Part shown: piece after piece, positions 10,601-16,629 of the stretch
How positions within the stretch are numbered: the stretch's first letter is position 1
How the letters are laid out: each line of letters starts with the position of its first letter
NCBI GenBank assembly: GCA_017416795.1
Contig: JAFQBD010000067.1
Coordinates: 1 to 34,603, forward strand
Direction of reading: 5' to 3'
DNA from: Bacillota bacterium
GTDB lineage: Bacteria; Bacillota; Clostridia; Peptostreptococcales; Anaerovoracaceae
DNA: 34,603 nt
Notes under the pieces: generated by a model
Databases searched by the model: none
Told to the model about the DNA's origin: nothing
Seen by the model: only the letters and a program-made list of their open reading frames with translations
Translations under genes and position numbers: made by a program

Positions 10601-13600
10601 TTTTATTCTATAAGTTGCTTCATCAATATTGCCATCAATAGTAAAGCTGATGACATCATCTTCTGTCTGTATTTCTTTAGCGACTGTATTTTCGGACACA
10701 GTACCATCTGACATTGAAACTGTTTCCTTGACATTAGATATAACAGGAACGTTGTATTTCCTGCTTCCATCAGTCTGTTCACTTACAACAAATACATCAT
10801 GGTATGTATCCTTGTCATATTTAAGAACTTTTTCATCATTTATCAATGAATTGTCAGTCAAAGAATTATCGACATACCATTTCGCATTTTCACTTTCTTC
10901 TTTTAGAACAAGTTCATCTTGTGATGACTTGACGATAAACTTTCTTTCGCCCCTTTCTTGTTGTGCATTTCTTTCTATATGAAGTTCTGCCGATGTCTTG
11001 ATTATTTCATCACTTTCAGCAGGTGCTGTCACATTCATTTCTGCAAAAGCACTGTTTCCTGCAATATCTTCTGCAATGAGTTTGAATGTATAAGTTGTTC
11101 CTGCTGTAAATGACGCATCATTAAACCCTACAAAGGTTATCCTGCCGTTTTCTACTAAAGTAGAACCTTCTTTGTATGGTTCTGCTTCATATTCTCCCGC
11201 AGACTTTTCTTTAACAAACAGTGTCCACTTATCAAAATTAGTATCTTTTGCTGTGCCTTCCAAATATCCTTTATCAAAACCTGATAAGGAAACAGTTGGG
11301 GCATTTTTATCTACAACAAACTGGCTGTATCTTACTGCTCCATCAACCCCTTCACTGCTGATACCCCTAACATATATGTTGTGAGTTCCTTCTTCAACAG
11401 GCACTGTGATCTGTGAAGTACCGCTCACAGCATTTTCTTCCGGAATGATATCATTCCAATCCTCTTCATCATTGAATCTGTATTGAAGCTTCTTGAGTGC
11501 AGTTCCTTCAGGGAACTCCCAGTTAAGTGATGAGGTGCTTGAATTGGTATGATCTATACTGATTTTAGGTTTAGGGAAAGAATTTTTGACTGTTACATCT
11601 TTTGTAACAGTCGTTTCATGTCCGGCTTTATCTTTGATATATAAAACTAATCTATATGTACCGTTCTCAGGGCATTTATCAACAGTATCAAATGCAGCAA
11701 CATGGCTCATCGTATAGTTGCTGTAAATTTCTACTTTAGAATCATTATCGATAATGAGCTCGCCGCTTTCATCATTCTCATGTGTTTTATATATATCAAG
11801 TCTGCTTGTCTGGACCCCGCTGCCTTTGTCTTCTGCAGTAACAGCTATATTAACAGTTCCTTTGAGAATATCTGTAGATTCTCCTGTTGCTTGAGCTTTA
11901 GGGTCTATATTACCTGTAGGCTCTTCTATATCCACATGATAATCAATTGTTTCGGAAACTGTCTTGCCTGATTTATCTTTCGCCGTTACAACTATGCTAT
12001 GTGTTCCTGATGAAGTAATAACACCTTCAGGAACAGTATAACTTCCTACACCGGCAGTATTTGTTACTGATGTTTCTGTTCCATCGTCAATTTTTATAGT
12101 AACTTTAGAAAAGTACTTATCATTTGCATTCCAATTTATTGTAGGTGTTAAGTTATCAGTATAGCTATCGCTGCTCGTAGAAGGTGTAATTGAGACATCT
12201 TCAAGAACCGGCAAATTACCATCCACATAGAATACTGCTGTTTTAGCCGTACCTACATATCCATTAGAATCTTTGCCTCGTATATACATCTTATATTTGC
12301 CTTCTTCAAGACACTTAGAATAATTTATGTATTTATAACTTGCGGATGCTGCTGCTTTGCCTATACTTCTATATGCGGTAAGATCCACTCCATCCGTACC
12401 AACATTTGTTGGAGATGGGTCATCTGAACTATATGGTACGATCTTATACTGTATCTGAGATAATATAGATGATTTTATACCAGACCAATTGGCATATATT
12501 GTTTCGCCCATTGGGAAATAACTTAGCGCAGAGCCGGTAGATTTACTCAACGTAAATGATGATGCGACTGTCGGTTTATCATAATATACAACAACCAGCT
12601 TCGGCTTATATGAGCTGGCACGACTACCTACAAAGCAACCAAAACTAGGGCTGGAGGTCTTGTTATATAACTGCAGCCCATAATTAGATATACTGCCACT
12701 TGCAACATTCTTCACAAAGGTTTTGACATCCCATGTCTTTGCGGCATAGTCAGTGCTCGATGTAGTTATCGTGTCATAGCATGTTGTACATGTAGGTCTA
12801 TTGTTATATGTTAATGAGCTTATCGACCAGCTCTCAGTTATTCTATATATCCCTATCTTCTGACTTCCTACACAGTCAGGAGATTGATAAGCTGTGAACT
12901 TAGCACTACTTATGGATTTTCCACTTGTTACGGTTTTTAGGTCTATGAATTTTATATATGTACGATGTGTGCCTGTGCTGTTTTTACCTGAAGGCATCTT
13001 CTTAGTGCCACTTTCATAGAAATTAGTTCCGCCATATGTACTTCCGCTTATAACATAAACGTCTTTTACTTCAGAACTGCCCTGCCATGTATTAGTCGGA
13101 TCTATAGTTACCGGATACTGACGTGCAGGATCATTAAGGTAGTCTTCGTCTATTGTCATTGTAAGGAGGTATTCTCCATCCTTACCTTCAACTTCTTCAA
13201 GCTCATATGTGATGTCCTCACTATACGCATCTCCGGTCGCATCATTCATCCAAGGTGCAGCAATAAATCCTGTGATTTCTTCGGTTTCATTATCATAGTA
13301 TGTAATAGCACCATCGGTAACATTCTTTCTGGCGAACATACCGGTCAGATTCAGCTTATACTGAAATACATTTGTCTCAGATTTTTCGTTAAGTATTAAT
13401 GTTTCTTTCACACTATCTTCAGTTGAAGTGTAAGTAACCTGAGATTCACTATCTTTATCCCCGTAAACTGCATTTACAGGAAGCTCTGCATTATCCTCAT
13501 AAGCTGTCTGTATAGTGGCTTCTTCTTTCTTTGCAACTTTATTATTTACTGAAAGTCTGTTTATGCTTTCATTGGTCAGAGAGAATTCTATAGCATAATC

Positions 13601-14020
13601 CTGATATTCCATACGGACAGGTGTATTCTCTGACATTCTAACAGGCAGGTAATGTTTCTTATCACCTGCTTTATTCGTATATGAATATCCTTGCAGAGGC
13701 TTATCTTGTAAAGATGTTTCTCCCGTTTCTATTGTTTCAAGAGAAGGATCATAATCTTTTAGCTTTCCCTTGTCATCTTTAAATCTGACTTGTCCGCCAT
13801 GAAAGACAGACATTTTCTCCCCTCCACCTAGATCATATGTTGTAATATCTTCGGTTTTTTCGACAATATCAGTCATCGTAACCTCATCAGGCGATTTGCT
13901 ATTTTCGCTATTGTCGCCTGCAACAGCGAAAGCGAACTCAGGTATGAGCGTTACAACCAGGCAAATGGATAGTATCCATGCCATCATTTTCTTTTTAAAT
14001 GAGTATTGTATGTCTGTCAT
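4640..14020 (-). CDS. Secreted RHS/YD-repeat polymorphic toxin (WapA-like) with Hint domain and LHH nuclease tip
   Basis: A contact-type antibacterial toxin of 3126 residues. The start was set at the ATG 7 bases after GGAGG (14028-14032). Residues 1 to about 36 form a signal peptide (basic FKKKMM, hydrophobic core, ALA-like FAFA site). A DNRLRE-type beta domain covers about 312-480. Ig/fibronectin-like beta modules follow to about 1330. A DUF6531 segment (about 1340-1420, with FGYGWSHDY) opens the RHS cage of YD repeats, and the RHS core ends near 2755 (GLYYLNARYYSPENG, YTDPSGHA). An Ala/Gly helix and very Lys-rich stretch covers about 2757-2867. The Hint autoprocessing domain runs from C2869 (GKCFVAGT) to VHN-TC at 3002-3005. 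The C-terminal 121 residues carry L3068-H3069-H3070, the signature of LHH nucleases of the HNH/EndoVII superfamily. The SUKH immunity gene follows immediately. Confidence 0.93.
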   Translation of the reverse strand: MTDIQYSFKKKMMAWILSICLVVTLIPEFAFAVAGDNSENSKSPDEVTMTDIVEKTEDITTYDLGGGEKMSVFHGGQVRFKDDKGKLKDYDPSLETIETGETSLQDKPLQGYSYTNKAGDKKHYLPVRMSENTPVRMEYQDYAIEFSLTNESINRLSVNNKVAKKEEATIQTAYEDNAELPVNAVYGDKDSESQVTYTSTEDSVKETLILNEKSETNVFQYKLNLTGMFARKNVTDGAITYYDNETEEITGFIAAPWMNDATGDAYSEDITYELEEVEGKDGEYLLTMTIDEDYLNDPARQYPVTIDPTNTWQGSSEVKDVYVISGSTYGGTNFYESGTKKMPSGKNSTGTHRTYIKFIDLKTVTSGKSISSAKFTAYQSPDCVGSQKIGIYRITESWSISSLTYNNRPTCTTCYDTITTSSTDYAAKTWDVKTFVKNVASGSISNYGLQLYNKTSSPSFGCFVGSRASSYKPKLVVVYYDKPTVASSFTLSKSTGSALSYFPMGETIYANWSGIKSSILSQIQYKIVPYSSDDPSPTNVGTDGVDLTAYRSIGKAAASASYKYINYSKCLEEGKYKMYIRGKDSNGYVGTAKTAVFYVDGNLPVLEDVSITPSTSSDSYTDNLTPTINWNANDKYFSKVTIKIDDGTETSVTNTAGVGSYTVPEGVITSSGTHSIVVTAKDKSGKTVSETIDYHVDIEEPTGNIDPKAQATGESTDILKGTVNIAVTAEDKGSGVQTSRLDIYKTHENDESGELIIDNDSKVEIYSNYTMSHVAAFDTVDKCPENGTYRLVLYIKDKAGHETTVTKDVTVKNSFPKPKISIDHTNSSTSSLNWEFPEGTALKKLQYRFNDEEDWNDIIPEENAVSGTSQITVPVEEGTHNIYVRGISSEGVDGAVRYSQFVVDKNAPTVSLSGFDKGYLEGTAKDTNFDKWTLFVKEKSAGEYEAEPYKEGSTLVENGRITFVGFNDASFTAGTTYTFKLIAEDIAGNSAFAEMNVTAPAESDEIIKTSAELHIERNAQQERGERKFIVKSSQDELVLKEESENAKWYVDNSLTDNSLINDEKVLKYDKDTYHDVFVVSEQTDGSRKYNVPVISNVKETVSMSDGTVSENTVAKEIQTEDDVISFTIDGNIDEATYRIKAGNGEFTQIQPNQEYFVTELNEGIAYTDCFQLQITVPEGTDPTTATCDICYSYILNEEFMISEVENYAPTEFSAVDKVNYKTYLSWIIPETLPDNISYEVYRGEESGFKPSTETLAASGIKDGYFAEINILYSSEFYYRVCAVETDAYGNVINRSSFSTEAGSAVIDEEEYAKNLGMKEYWEFTEFETANGNGYIEKSQGNFVYVQRDAQIPNEGLEVYLDRTYNSQSSSQGAFGYGWSHDYDMELLNVCESDSLEFNNVVFKDGDGTIFYFSRNDKTEEFKSSLGSYINLEAKEKDEIKSVKISGDGNEEDIKISYRFLMSTKDGLQYYFNSGGQLVYMEEANGNFLIFEHASNKGLLTRMITNNNLSIDFTYYEESEGDPLLVKQVEMPDETTVSYEYDKPLLASHDLLTKVTAKAGSESIEYEYSYSGLIFESAEKNLTEIKDAKKANTYTIDYDGDKVSEVKYPNDEKITFVYSDDQTYTVTKKYSDGKAVLGEKDYFEESSGRCIMSVRGVEDPDALDTSTQAEEEAAYDVTKYNYTNGLLYSTVTTEEYNLIDDSGFISTAKDTKTETVKYDGDDPIKETESNGTVSEYTYYPEDDTNGRADLIKTSKETDAEGNIISNVHYDYDGYGNVTSEIDYAAGTKEIMTYHADGDFKGELWTEKEYLIAVDGTTIVNEYLQSTTVYTYTYSQDDNGKTIKIETVEQTIPIGENSEETVTVTTVYDEMGREISETDSRGYVTSNTYDGFGRKTSTDYRYDGASSAAKTTETSYDANGLVTYEKLEDGIKKWYTYDNMQRVTEIEINKGDVESTAQTVTTTYSYEDIEVYCGKGNETVSVKNAYKTESNCDGSIISATYEDNLGRIVRTYENGLYTDMTYNMQGDMITKWSMGKTLSATEGLLEVYVYDKQGNLTHTVTDPDYISGTGYQIRPDSQTEDGEETAGSIVSENKYDDAGNVIATIDPMGARVDYTYDETGNLLSATVPYKSLDASEDIVTYQYKYDVAGSNNTTQDIVLEPHVDAEGNVVTAKSIVVKDSADRTIKVADLGLSDTDDTSIYTEYTYNIRDNLTEAKEKNGNKKVYSYDTRDRVTSIEYYEGTTNTLKTVFTYDDADNMTSMADYKYVDGTANLYRYTAYEYDMFSRLTAVAECDTETIPTDVSNYQIRYTYDAKDNLTKIEYPNDDMGVSSLEFEYDANNWLAKVTANGNKTVREYTYDNFGRTSVITDYTDFLNDSSKWMKRTYSYDKFHRPVSIEYTDNMIGSESDVKEGHYYTYDNASNITSERTVNVYGQGNAATYEELREYTYNDAGQLINTDITKKNSSGESIEQKVYSYDYDVSGNRTKETVTTLAAGINEVEDTSYTYTEFNQLDTAVTVDETGATTSSKTFTYDGNGNQIKEVDIASDTTIESTFSYDADNRLETASEKNGNVVEYTQNNEYNGFGQRVRKSESISGVTDTTNYFYDGTSVLYTTDGEGSKTSFNLIGAEDNILSTARADEGSVDFYVYTKDLRESTINMVGSDGISPVTYNYTDYGETEVLGDQDFYNEVCYSAGIYDDTTGLYYLNARYYSPENGAFLTQDTYRGDRSRTYTLNYYAYCAGNPIAYTDPSGHAIWGVVGAAMGAYDGYKYAKKKNLKGWKKAAAIVGGAALGAVNPFKVVKAAKKVVKAAKYTKKALSSSKKLKAVGKALKKTKTTKVKKIKYKGKTVTVKTKKLKKTTYKKKKTATGKCFVAGTKISTEKGFTPIEQIKPGDYVWSEDHATNEKALKKVKKIFVREKDSIIRLSINGEVIETTQEHPFYVEGIGFIAAGELKASDEVRLQSGEAGLVDYIEEVALDEPIKVYNFEVEDFHTYYVSEQKVLVHNTCAKETAKNTASNYWSKAKEVAGKKVYQRDDLIDPDLVDGRGRTNLQRMEKGLAPIGPDGKSINLHHMTQTDDSAIAEVSASFHQRFSKIIHINPSSMASGIDRKNFNKWRKQYWKERVKSYQ

Positions 14021-14060
14021 TTTGCTTCCTCCCCATAAAAAAATTCCTCTATTTTTATAA

Positions 14061-14088
14061 AAGAGGAAGGAAACGACAATATGTAACA
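14061..14088 (-). promoter_or_regulatory. ECF-like promoter motif, copy b (before RHS toxin)
   Basis: Minus strand: TGTTAC (14083-14088), 16 bases, CCTCTT (14061-14066), about 40 bases before the RHS toxin ATG. The -10 lies in one arm of a small hairpin (TTCCTCT/AGAGGAA) followed by seven T on the minus strand. This hairpin could also stop transcription entering from upstream. Confidence 0.5.
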
Positions 14089-14121
14089 AGTTTTTTGAAA
14101 ATTTTGTTTTTTTATTTTTGC

Positions 14122-14149
14122 TGTTGCATTTTTTTATTATTGCCCTCTA
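14122..14149 (+). promoter_or_regulatory. ECF-like promoter motif, copy c (before the small secreted protein)
   Basis: Plus strand: TGTTGC (14122-14127), 16 bases, CCTCTA (14144-14149). It is divergent from copy b, so the two genes would be driven back to back from a 150-base gap. The predicted transcript would begin right at the ribosome binding site AAAAGGAG, giving a leader of about 15 bases. Confidence 0.5.
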
Positions 14150-14171
14150 TTAAAATAAAAGGAGAATCCAA

Positions 14172-14606
14172 ATGAAAAAAGCATTATTATTATTCATTGC
14201 TACAGTTTTCGTAGCAAGTACATGCTTCATATGCCCGGCTACGGTATCTGCAAGCGAAATCACACCACCATCGCAAATTGAAATTGAAGAAGATGATACT
14301 GCACAAACGTATTCAACCAGTTGTATTATATCTTTTGTAAAAACATCTTCAACAACTGCTAGAGCGGAATCCATGGCTGCAAGACCCGGTGCTTCTTCAA
14401 TAACATCTACTCTACAATTACAAAAAAAGTCAAATGGCTCCTGGGTAAATACCTCCAGTAAATCAACCAAAACTGTGCAAAGCACAAGCATAAATCATGT
14501 TAAAACATTTACCATATCTTCATCAAACACATATAGACTAAAAGTAACTATTAAATATGTGCGTGATGGTATAACTCTATCAAATTCATACTATAAAACA
14601 CTATAA
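14172..14606 (+). CDS. Small secreted protein of unknown function
   Basis: The protein has 144 residues. A clear signal peptide (MKKALLLFIATVFVAS, Ala-Ser-Ala-type site near residue 27) is followed by an acidic linker (EIEEDDTAQ). A Ser/Thr-rich domain follows with alternating polar and hydrophobic residues (STLQLQKKSNGSWVNTSS, YRLKVTIKYV), suggesting a small beta-sandwich. Two Cys in the signal region and one at about 51 are visible; there is no lipobox. AAGGAG lies 8 bases before the ATG. It resembles small secreted proteins of the DUF6147 type common in Clostridia, but I am not sure of that assignment. It is transcribed divergently from the RHS toxin with a matching promoter-like motif, so a related role outside the cell is plausible. 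Confidence 0.8.
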   Translation: MKKALLLFIATVFVASTCFICPATVSASEITPPSQIEIEEDDTAQTYSTSCIISFVKTSSTTARAESMAARPGASSITSTLQLQKKSNGSWVNTSSKSTKTVQSTSINHVKTFTISSSNTYRLKVTIKYVRDGITLSNSYYKTL

Positions 14607-14635
14607 AAATACCAACCTTTAATAAGGTTGGTATT
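14605..14635 (-). terminator. Convergent terminator between secreted protein and anti-sigma gene
   Basis: A perfect 12-bp stem (AATACCAACCTT 14608-14619, AAGGTTGGTATT 14624-14635) with loop TAAT. On the minus strand it is followed by TTTTT, ending the sigma/anti-sigma operon 12 bases after its stop. On the plus strand the T tract is weaker, but the hairpin begins 2 bases after the secreted-protein stop, so it probably serves both genes. Confidence 0.85.
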
Positions 14636-14647
14636 ATATTCTTACCT

Positions 14648-15394
14648 TTATTTTTGAAGTCCTTTAGCAATACTAATTAACTTTTCTCTATCATTATGTC
14701 CATGCATTCCGATATCGATAGTTCCACTTTCTGTATATACTGTCACATAGTATTCCTCAAATGAATCTTCCCATGTCACTGATATTTTACGGTCACTCAA
14801 ATCAATTATTTCATCGTTTTGCTGATTTTGATATGTATAATCATACGAGTCTCCATAATACAATCCTGTAATTTCTATTGCATCGCCTTGATTATTATAT
14901 AGGTAACTCCACATGTAGTTTCCTGATTGCAGACCTTGAATACTTAGCGATTCAAGCGAATACTCTGGCGGAATATACTCCGGAATGTACAGTTGAGGGA
15001 AAAACTTTTTGGCTTTATCTATGTCCCCCTCATCTGTCGTCTCAAACGTTTCCAAAACATCTGTACTTTCGGAATCATCCTCATCAGTAAAAATACCGTT
15101 GATTCCTTCGTACAATCTATGCAAGATGCCCTTGTCTCCATAAGCATCCATACTATCTGATGACAATAGAGCTATATTTGCGCCTAGCAATACAATTATT
15201 GTTACAGCTGCAATTGAAGCTACACGAAGCAACTTGCTATGCTTCCTCTTTTTCTTACTATCGTCAGCTAAAAAAGATAAATCTATATTAGGTTCTTTAA
15301 TGTCCTTAAGCACATCGTTAATGTATGCATCCTGCATTGCATCTGATAGCTGCTTATGTACTTTTTCATATGTATTTTTTTCTTTATCAGCCAT
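14648..15394 (-). CDS. Membrane anti-sigma factor-like protein (DUF4367 type)
   Basis: The 248-residue protein has one transmembrane segment at about residues 55-77 after a basic KKKRKHSK stop. The N-terminal 54 residues would be cytoplasmic and could bind the sigma factor. Residues about 78-248 would be outside, with an acidic linker and a C-terminal DUF4367-like beta domain (YIPEYIPPEYSLESLSIQG, then YVTVYTESGTIDIGMHGHN). No zinc HxxxCxxC anti-sigma motif is present. Its start overlaps the sigma stop by one base (TAATG), so the two are translationally coupled. Function is inferred from topology and pairing; the signal sensed by the outer domain is unknown. Confidence 0.8.
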   Translation of the reverse strand: MADKEKNTYEKVHKQLSDAMQDAYINDVLKDIKEPNIDLSFLADDSKKKRKHSKLLRVASIAAVTIIVLLGANIALLSSDSMDAYGDKGILHRLYEGINGIFTDEDDSESTDVLETFETTDEGDIDKAKKFFPQLYIPEYIPPEYSLESLSIQGLQSGNYMWSYLYNNQGDAIEITGLYYGDSYDYTYQNQQNDEIIDLSDRKISVTWEDSFEEYYVTVYTESGTIDIGMHGHNDREKLISIAKGLQK

Positions 15395-15939
15395 TATAAC
15401 ACCCCCTTTTCAATGTCTAAGAACAGATTCCTAAGCTTATTCATAGCCCTTGAATAGAACACTCTGGTGCTGCCGTAATTTAAGTTCATATCTTCAGCAA
15501 TTTGTTTTAATGGCAGCTCGACGACTAAATGAAGTGTCACTATCTCTTGACTTTGTTCATCCAGCATTTTCAGAGCTTCTATTACATGTGCTCTCCTTTC
15601 CTTTTCCAAGAAGCCTTCCAGTATATCTTTCTCAAGACATTCCAGGTTACTGTCACTTATCATTTCTATATTATCGTTTTCTTCAAGAAATTCTCTACTC
15701 TTCTTTTTCTTCTTTAGATATCCCCTTATTTCATTTCTGATAATGCCCTTTATCCATGTAAAAGGAGCCTCACGATTCTCTAATGAATCCAGTCCTTTCC
15801 ATGCTTTCTCAAATACAGTTTGTACATAATCATCTGCAAGATTTTCATCTCTTATTACAGTAAGTATTATCTTCTTAACATCTGTTCTATAACAATATAT
15901 ATTGTTCATAAAGAACGTAGTTTTATCTTCATTGACCAT
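15394..15939 (-). CDS. ECF-type RNA polymerase sigma factor
   Basis: The protein has 181 residues with only the two sigma regions of ECF factors. Region 2 spans about 15-80 (DENLADDYVQTVFEKAWKGL, then PFTWIKGIIRNEIRGYLKKKKK). Region 4 spans about 120-172 (EALKMLDEQSQEIVTLHLV, the helix-turn-helix LKQIAEDMNLNYGSTRVFYSRAM). It is first in a two-gene operon with the membrane anti-sigma factor. The gene is preceded by a housekeeping-type promoter rather than the TGTTRC-N16-CCTCTW motif, so I see no autoregulation. It is the only sigma factor in the window and the best candidate to read the four motif copies nearby; that link is inference. Confidence 0.92.
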   Translation of the reverse strand: MVNEDKTTFFMNNIYCYRTDVKKIILTVIRDENLADDYVQTVFEKAWKGLDSLENREAPFTWIKGIIRNEIRGYLKKKKKSREFLEENDNIEMISDSNLECLEKDILEGFLEKERRAHVIEALKMLDEQSQEIVTLHLVVELPLKQIAEDMNLNYGSTRVFYSRAMNKLRNLFLDIEKGVL

Positions 15940-15971
15940 ATTTCTAACCTAACTAAATCTATTGCTGTAAC

Positions 15972-15999
15972 TATATAATGATAAAAGCTTTCATATCAA
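15972..15999 (-). promoter_or_regulatory. Housekeeping promoter candidate for the sigma/anti-sigma operon
   Basis: Minus strand: TTGATA (15994-15999), 16 bases, TATATA (15972-15977), giving a leader of about 25-30 bases to the sigma ATG. The -35 lies in the 3' arm of the long stem-loop 15987-16045. Confidence 0.45.
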
Positions 16000-16045
16000 A
16001 GGCTGTGTATACTATTTAAGTATACTTACACTTTTCTATGAAAGC
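15987..16045 (-). terminator. Long interrupted stem-loop after the XRE gene
   Basis: Nested inverted repeats: GCTTTCATA (15987-15995) with TATGAAAGC (16037-16045), and inside them GTATACT (16007-16013) with AGTATAC (16019-16025), plus CTTT/AAAG and ACA/TGT between. On the minus strand the outer arm runs into TTTTA. It begins 4 bases after the XRE stop and so may act as its terminator; the inner palindrome could also be an operator for the sigma promoter. Confidence 0.5.
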
Positions 16046-16048
16046 AAC

Positions 16049-16273
16049 TCATTCTTCTTTATCTAATTCAATTCTTACAACCTCTTCAACCCTGCAATCA
16101 AGTATTTCACATAGTTCTTCTAATGTTGTAAGATGCACATACTCACCTTTTCTCATGCGATGTAGTGTTCCCCTGTTGAAACCACGTTTTTCAGTGAGCT
16201 CATATGTGGATATGCCTCGATCACGCATTGTTTGCCACAAAGGTTCGTATGAAATTTTGCTCTTCTTATGCAT
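16049..16273 (-). CDS. Small XRE/Cro-type HTH regulator
   Basis: The protein has 74 residues from the ATG at 16271-16273. The upstream TTG frame was rejected because GAGGAG lies inside it, 10 bases before this ATG. Nearly the whole protein is one helix-turn-helix domain of the YozG/HTH_26 kind: PLWQTMRDRGISTYELTEK, then FNRGTLHRMRKGEYVHLTTL as recognition region, then LEELCEILDCRVEEVVRIE. The small size and lack of an effector domain are typical of autoregulators. It has its own promoter with a perfect palindrome just upstream. Targets other than its own promoter are unknown. Confidence 0.88.
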   Translation of the reverse strand: MHKKSKISYEPLWQTMRDRGISTYELTEKRGFNRGTLHRMRKGEYVHLTTLEELCEILDCRVEEVVRIELDKEE

Positions 16274-16294
16274 AATCGTAACACTCCTCAATTA

Positions 16295-16348
16295 ATTATA
16301 TTTCCTAGTTTTCCCTCAGCATATACCTAATAAATTAGGTATATGCTG
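16295..16348 (-). promoter_or_regulatory. XRE promoter with perfect 15-bp inverted repeat
   Basis: A perfect TATAAT (minus strand, 16295-16300) lies about 22 bases before the XRE ATG. A perfect inverted repeat, arms of 15 bp at 16317-16331 and 16334-16348 with a 2-base AA centre (half-site ATTAGGTATATGCTG), covers the -35 position, where the match to TTGACA is poor. This is what an operator for an autoregulating XRE protein would look like. One half-site end, GTATATGCTG, recurs exactly at 16400-16409, at the left edge of the insertion sequence. Confidence 0.55.
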
Positions 16349-16423
16349 CTATGTCTTTTTTGAGTGTTACTATTACTTATTTACATAAAAAATCCTGCAG
16401 TATATGCTGGGTAATCAAAGTTG

Positions 16424-16547
16424 TTTAGGGTCTGAAATTTTAAAGGTAGAATTTTAGGGTCTAACATTAGGGTCAGAAACCATCAAGGGATCTGACCTTT
16501 TTTAGTTCTTCATCTATTTCTTTTTTAGGGTCTGGTTTTAGGGTATT
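16424..16547 (+). repeat. Cluster of TTTAGGGTCTG subterminal repeats, left end
   Basis: Copies or near-copies of TTTAGGGTCTG start at 16424, 16453, 16466 (ATTAGGGTCAG), 16524 and 16537 (TTTAGGGTATT). The same motif occurs inverted (AGACCCTAAAA, AACCCTAAAA) at the right end near 18104, 18165, 18178, 18198 and again in the second copy. Inverted arrays inside both ends suggest multiple transposase binding sites. Confidence 0.6.
16471..16503 (+). terminator. Terminator-like hairpin inside the IS left end
   Basis: GGTCAGA (16471-16477) pairs with TCTGACC (16491-16497) and is followed by TTTTTT. A second hairpin, GCGAGACAAT/ATTGCCTCGC (16554-16575, one mismatch), lies before the transposase. Both would block outside transcription from reaching the transposase. 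Confidence 0.55.
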
Positions 16548-16629
16548 TAAAAAGCGAGACAATTCATTGCCTCGCCTCGTCCTTTCTCTTAAGATGTATT
16601 TGCGGATAATCTAATAGAGAGGAGTTCAC

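Noticed and set aside
3785..14149. Explaining the TGTTRC-N16-CCTCTW copies purely as a MITE family
   Set aside because: Copies b and c share the -35, -10 and spacing but not the flanking sequence or inverted-repeat ends of copies a and d, which fits promoters better; kept as an alternative for a and d only.
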